Shown here: positions 62,517 through 64,000 of the stretch, piece by piece
Layout: each line of letters begins with the position of its first letter
Position numbering within the stretch: position 1 is the first letter of the stretch
Origin: Hamadaea sp013361475
GTDB taxonomy: Bacteria; Actinomycetota; Actinomycetes; Mycobacteriales; Micromonosporaceae
Assembly (NCBI RefSeq): GCF_040654195.1
Contig: NZ_JBFAHM010000012.1
Span: 124,001-188,000 of the forward strand
Length of the DNA: 64,000 nucleotides
Reading direction: 5' to 3'
Position numbers and translations under genes: made by a program
The notes under the pieces: model-generated
What the model saw: the letters and a program-made list of their open reading frames with translations, nothing else
Database searches by the model: none
Told to the model about the DNA's origin: nothing

Positions 62517-63530
62517 GTGACGCATCGCGACGTCGTGGTCGTCGGGGCGTCGGCCGGTGGTGTCGAGGCCCTACGGACGCTGGTCGCCGGACTGCCCGGC
62601 GATCTGCCCGCTGCGGTCCTGATCGTGCTGCACGTGCCCCGGTCGGCCCCGAGCGCGCTGGCCGCCATCCTGGCTCGGGTCAGCAGCCTACCCGTCCGGC
62701 CGGCCGTGGATGGGGAGATGCTGCGGCACGGGCGCGTCTATGTCGCGGTCGTCGATCGCCACCTGCTGCTGCTCGACAACCGCATCCGGCTCTCGCGCGG
62801 TCCGTCGGAGAACGGCCATCGGCCCGCGATCGATCCGCTCTTCCGGTCCGCGGCGCGGAGTTTCGGCCCGCGTGTCGTCGGCGTCGTCCTGTCCGGTACG
62901 CGGGACGACGGTGCGGCGGGGCTGGCCGTCATTTCGCAACTCGGCGGGGTGACCGTGGTCCAGGACCCCACGGACGCGGCGTACCCGGCGATGCCACGTG
63001 CCGCGATGAACGCGTGCGACGTCGACCACGTGCTGCCGGTGACCAAGATCGGAAAGCTGCTCGGCGAGCTGGTACGCCAACCGGCCCCACCGTTCGTCCC
63101 GGGGGAGGATCCGCTGCTGGACGCCGAAGTCGACGTGTCGAGCAGCGTCCCGGACGGCGAAAGCGACCTGGGCTCGCCGGCCACCTACGGCTGCCCGGCC
63201 TGCGGCGGCGCGCTGTATGAGATCAGCGGCGTGCCGATTCCGCGATACCGCTGCCGGGTCGGCCACGCCTGGTCCCCGGAAAGTTTGCTGGAGGAGCAGT
63301 CGGCGGCGTTGGAAAGCGCCTTGTGGATGGCGCTGCGGGCGCTGTCGGAGAAGTCCGCGCTGAGCCGGCAGATGGCCGCGGCGTTCGAGGATCGGCTGGG
63401 CGGGCGGCACACCGTCGGACGGTTCGAGACGATGGCCCGGGACGCCGACGACGCCGCTGAGATGATCAAGAGTTTGATCGAGGAGATCGGCGCGACCGCA
63501 GACGGGCCGGCCGTCCAGTCCACGGAGTGA
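62517..63530 (+). CDS. cheB: CheB-type protein-glutamate methylesterase with C-terminal cysteine-rich extension
   Basis: CheB removes methyl groups from receptor-like glutamates. The 337-residue protein, starting with GTG, has the catalytic Ser near residue 12 (GASAGGVEAL), His near 39 (LHVPRSAPS) and Asp near 127 (LSGTRDDGAAGL). It lacks the receiver domain of chemotaxis CheB. A C-terminal part has C-x2-C and a further Cys-x-V-G-H (YGCPACGG, RYRCRVGHAWSP), which looks like a small zinc-binding region, followed by a helical tail. It precedes a cheR gene, so both belong to a CheB-CheR signalling pair without flagellar genes in view. Confidence 0.9.
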   Translation: MTHRDVVVVGASAGGVEALRTLVAGLPGDLPAAVLIVLHVPRSAPSALAAILARVSSLPVRPAVDGEMLRHGRVYVAVVDRHLLLLDNRIRLSRGPSENGHRPAIDPLFRSAARSFGPRVVGVVLSGTRDDGAAGLAVISQLGGVTVVQDPTDAAYPAMPRAAMNACDVDHVLPVTKIGKLLGELVRQPAPPFVPGEDPLLDAEVDVSSSVPDGESDLGSPATYGCPACGGALYEISGVPIPRYRCRVGHAWSPESLLEEQSAALESALWMALRALSEKSALSRQMAAAFEDRLGGRHTVGRFETMARDADDAAEMIKSLIEEIGATADGPAVQSTE

Positions 63531-63614
63531 CGCGTACGCGGGGCTCGGGCAGATGATCGGCCTGATGGAGTACGGTACTCGGGGCGTGACGCTTGTGCCC
63601 GGAGGACGTTGGCG

Positions 63615-64000
63615 ATGATGATCCAGGCAGATCCCCAGTTCGAAGCGCTGCTGACGTATCTGAAGGACGCTCGCGGCTTCGATTTCACCGGTTACAAGCG
63701 GTCCAGCCTCATGCGACGGGTGGGTCGCCGGATGACGCAGGTCGACATCCAGGACTACGGCGAGTACCAGGACTACCTCGAGCTGCATCCGGACGAGTTC
63801 ACGGCTCTGTTCAACACGATCCTGATCAACGTCACCGGCTTCTTCCGTGACCCCGACTCCTGGGAGTTCCTGCGCAACGAGGTTGTGCGCCCGTTGTTGC
63901 TGAGCAAGCCCAGCGACGCCCCGATCCGCATCTGGAGCGCGGGCTGCGCCTCCGGCGAGGAGGCGTACACGCTGGCGATCATGCTGGCCGAGGTGCTCGG
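63615..64000 (+). CDS. cheR: CheR-type protein-glutamate methyltransferase, N-terminal part (runs off the right edge)
   Basis: The visible 128 codons start MMIQADPQFEALLTYLKDARGFDFTGYKRSSL (given here as FDFTGYKRSSLMRRVGRRM), the all-helical CheR N-terminal domain, then NTILINVTGFFRDPDSWEFL and the SAM-binding motif IRIWSAGCASGEEAYTLA. These are the usual CheR motifs. In CheB/CheR pairs with further domains, this gene may continue into a PAS/histidine kinase fusion; the C-terminus is off the window. The ATG at 63615 has GGAGG nine bases upstream. Confidence 0.92.
   Translation, partial: MMIQADPQFEALLTYLKDARGFDFTGYKRSSLMRRVGRRMTQVDIQDYGEYQDYLELHPDEFTALFNTILINVTGFFRDPDSWEFLRNEVVRPLLLSKPSDAPIRIWSAGCASGEEAYTLAIMLAEVL

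Overview
The window is 64 kb of very GC-rich chromosomal DNA with dense, short-gapped genes, many GTG starts, start/stop overlaps of the ATGA and GTGA kind, and strong third-position G/C. Together with a type VII (ESX) secretion locus, DosR-like boxes, MraY, PBP1 and a NarGHJI set, this points to a filamentous actinobacterium. The frequent GTACGC string in coding DNA is most like Micromonosporaceae (inference only). No rRNA, tRNA, CRISPR array, insertion sequence or phage gene was seen.

Layout. 1-20.9 kb is a type VII secretion island. It holds the N-terminus of a beta-helix protein with its coupled LuxR-type regulator, an OmpR-type two-component system, a 2,270-residue CpnT-like giant protein with a coupled small membrane-anchored partner, a small ESX-like protein and a YbaB-like protein, mycosin protease MycP, two small helical ESX-like proteins, the three-ATPase EccC motor and four coupled candidate substrates. 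EccB, EccD and EccE are not in the window and may lie to the left. 21-27.6 kb is carbohydrate metabolism: a ThuA-like protein divergent from a GH38 alpha-mannosidase, and a secreted GH3-FnIII-CBM2 beta-glucosidase under a CebR-like operator. 27.7-33.7 kb has an XRE regulator, an ECF sigma factor fused to a zinc-finger-like segment, a membrane helix and a CAP domain, a CPBP protease, a second-type methionine aminopeptidase divergent from an XRE regulator across two palindromes, a stand-alone MraY and a lipoprotein.

33.8-42.7 kb is anaerobic nitrate respiration: a DoxX-like protein, the NarK transporter and narGHJI with start/stop overlaps throughout, preceded by DosR-like boxes. 42.7-54.5 kb carries a PucR-type regulator, an ABC exporter, a cation/Ca2+ exchanger, an ArsB/NhaD-type permease with a coupled CBS protein, a LysR regulator with a YeiH-type exporter, and a large membrane protein with an extracellular GH67-like region. 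54.6-57.9 kb has a class A penicillin-binding protein and an unknown membrane protein. 58-60.6 kb is a secreted CBM35-PL11 rhamnogalacturonan lyase with two LacI-type operator candidates and a strong terminator. 60.6-64 kb is signalling: a STAS-HATPase fusion, an unknown protein, a STAS protein, CheB and the start of CheR.

The most unusual items are the giant T7SS-linked protein with its small coupled partner, the sigma-factor/CAP fusion, the paired operators between the aminopeptidase and its XRE neighbour, and a hairpin that would cover the start codon of the YeiH gene. All assignments are from reading the sequence; no database search was run.
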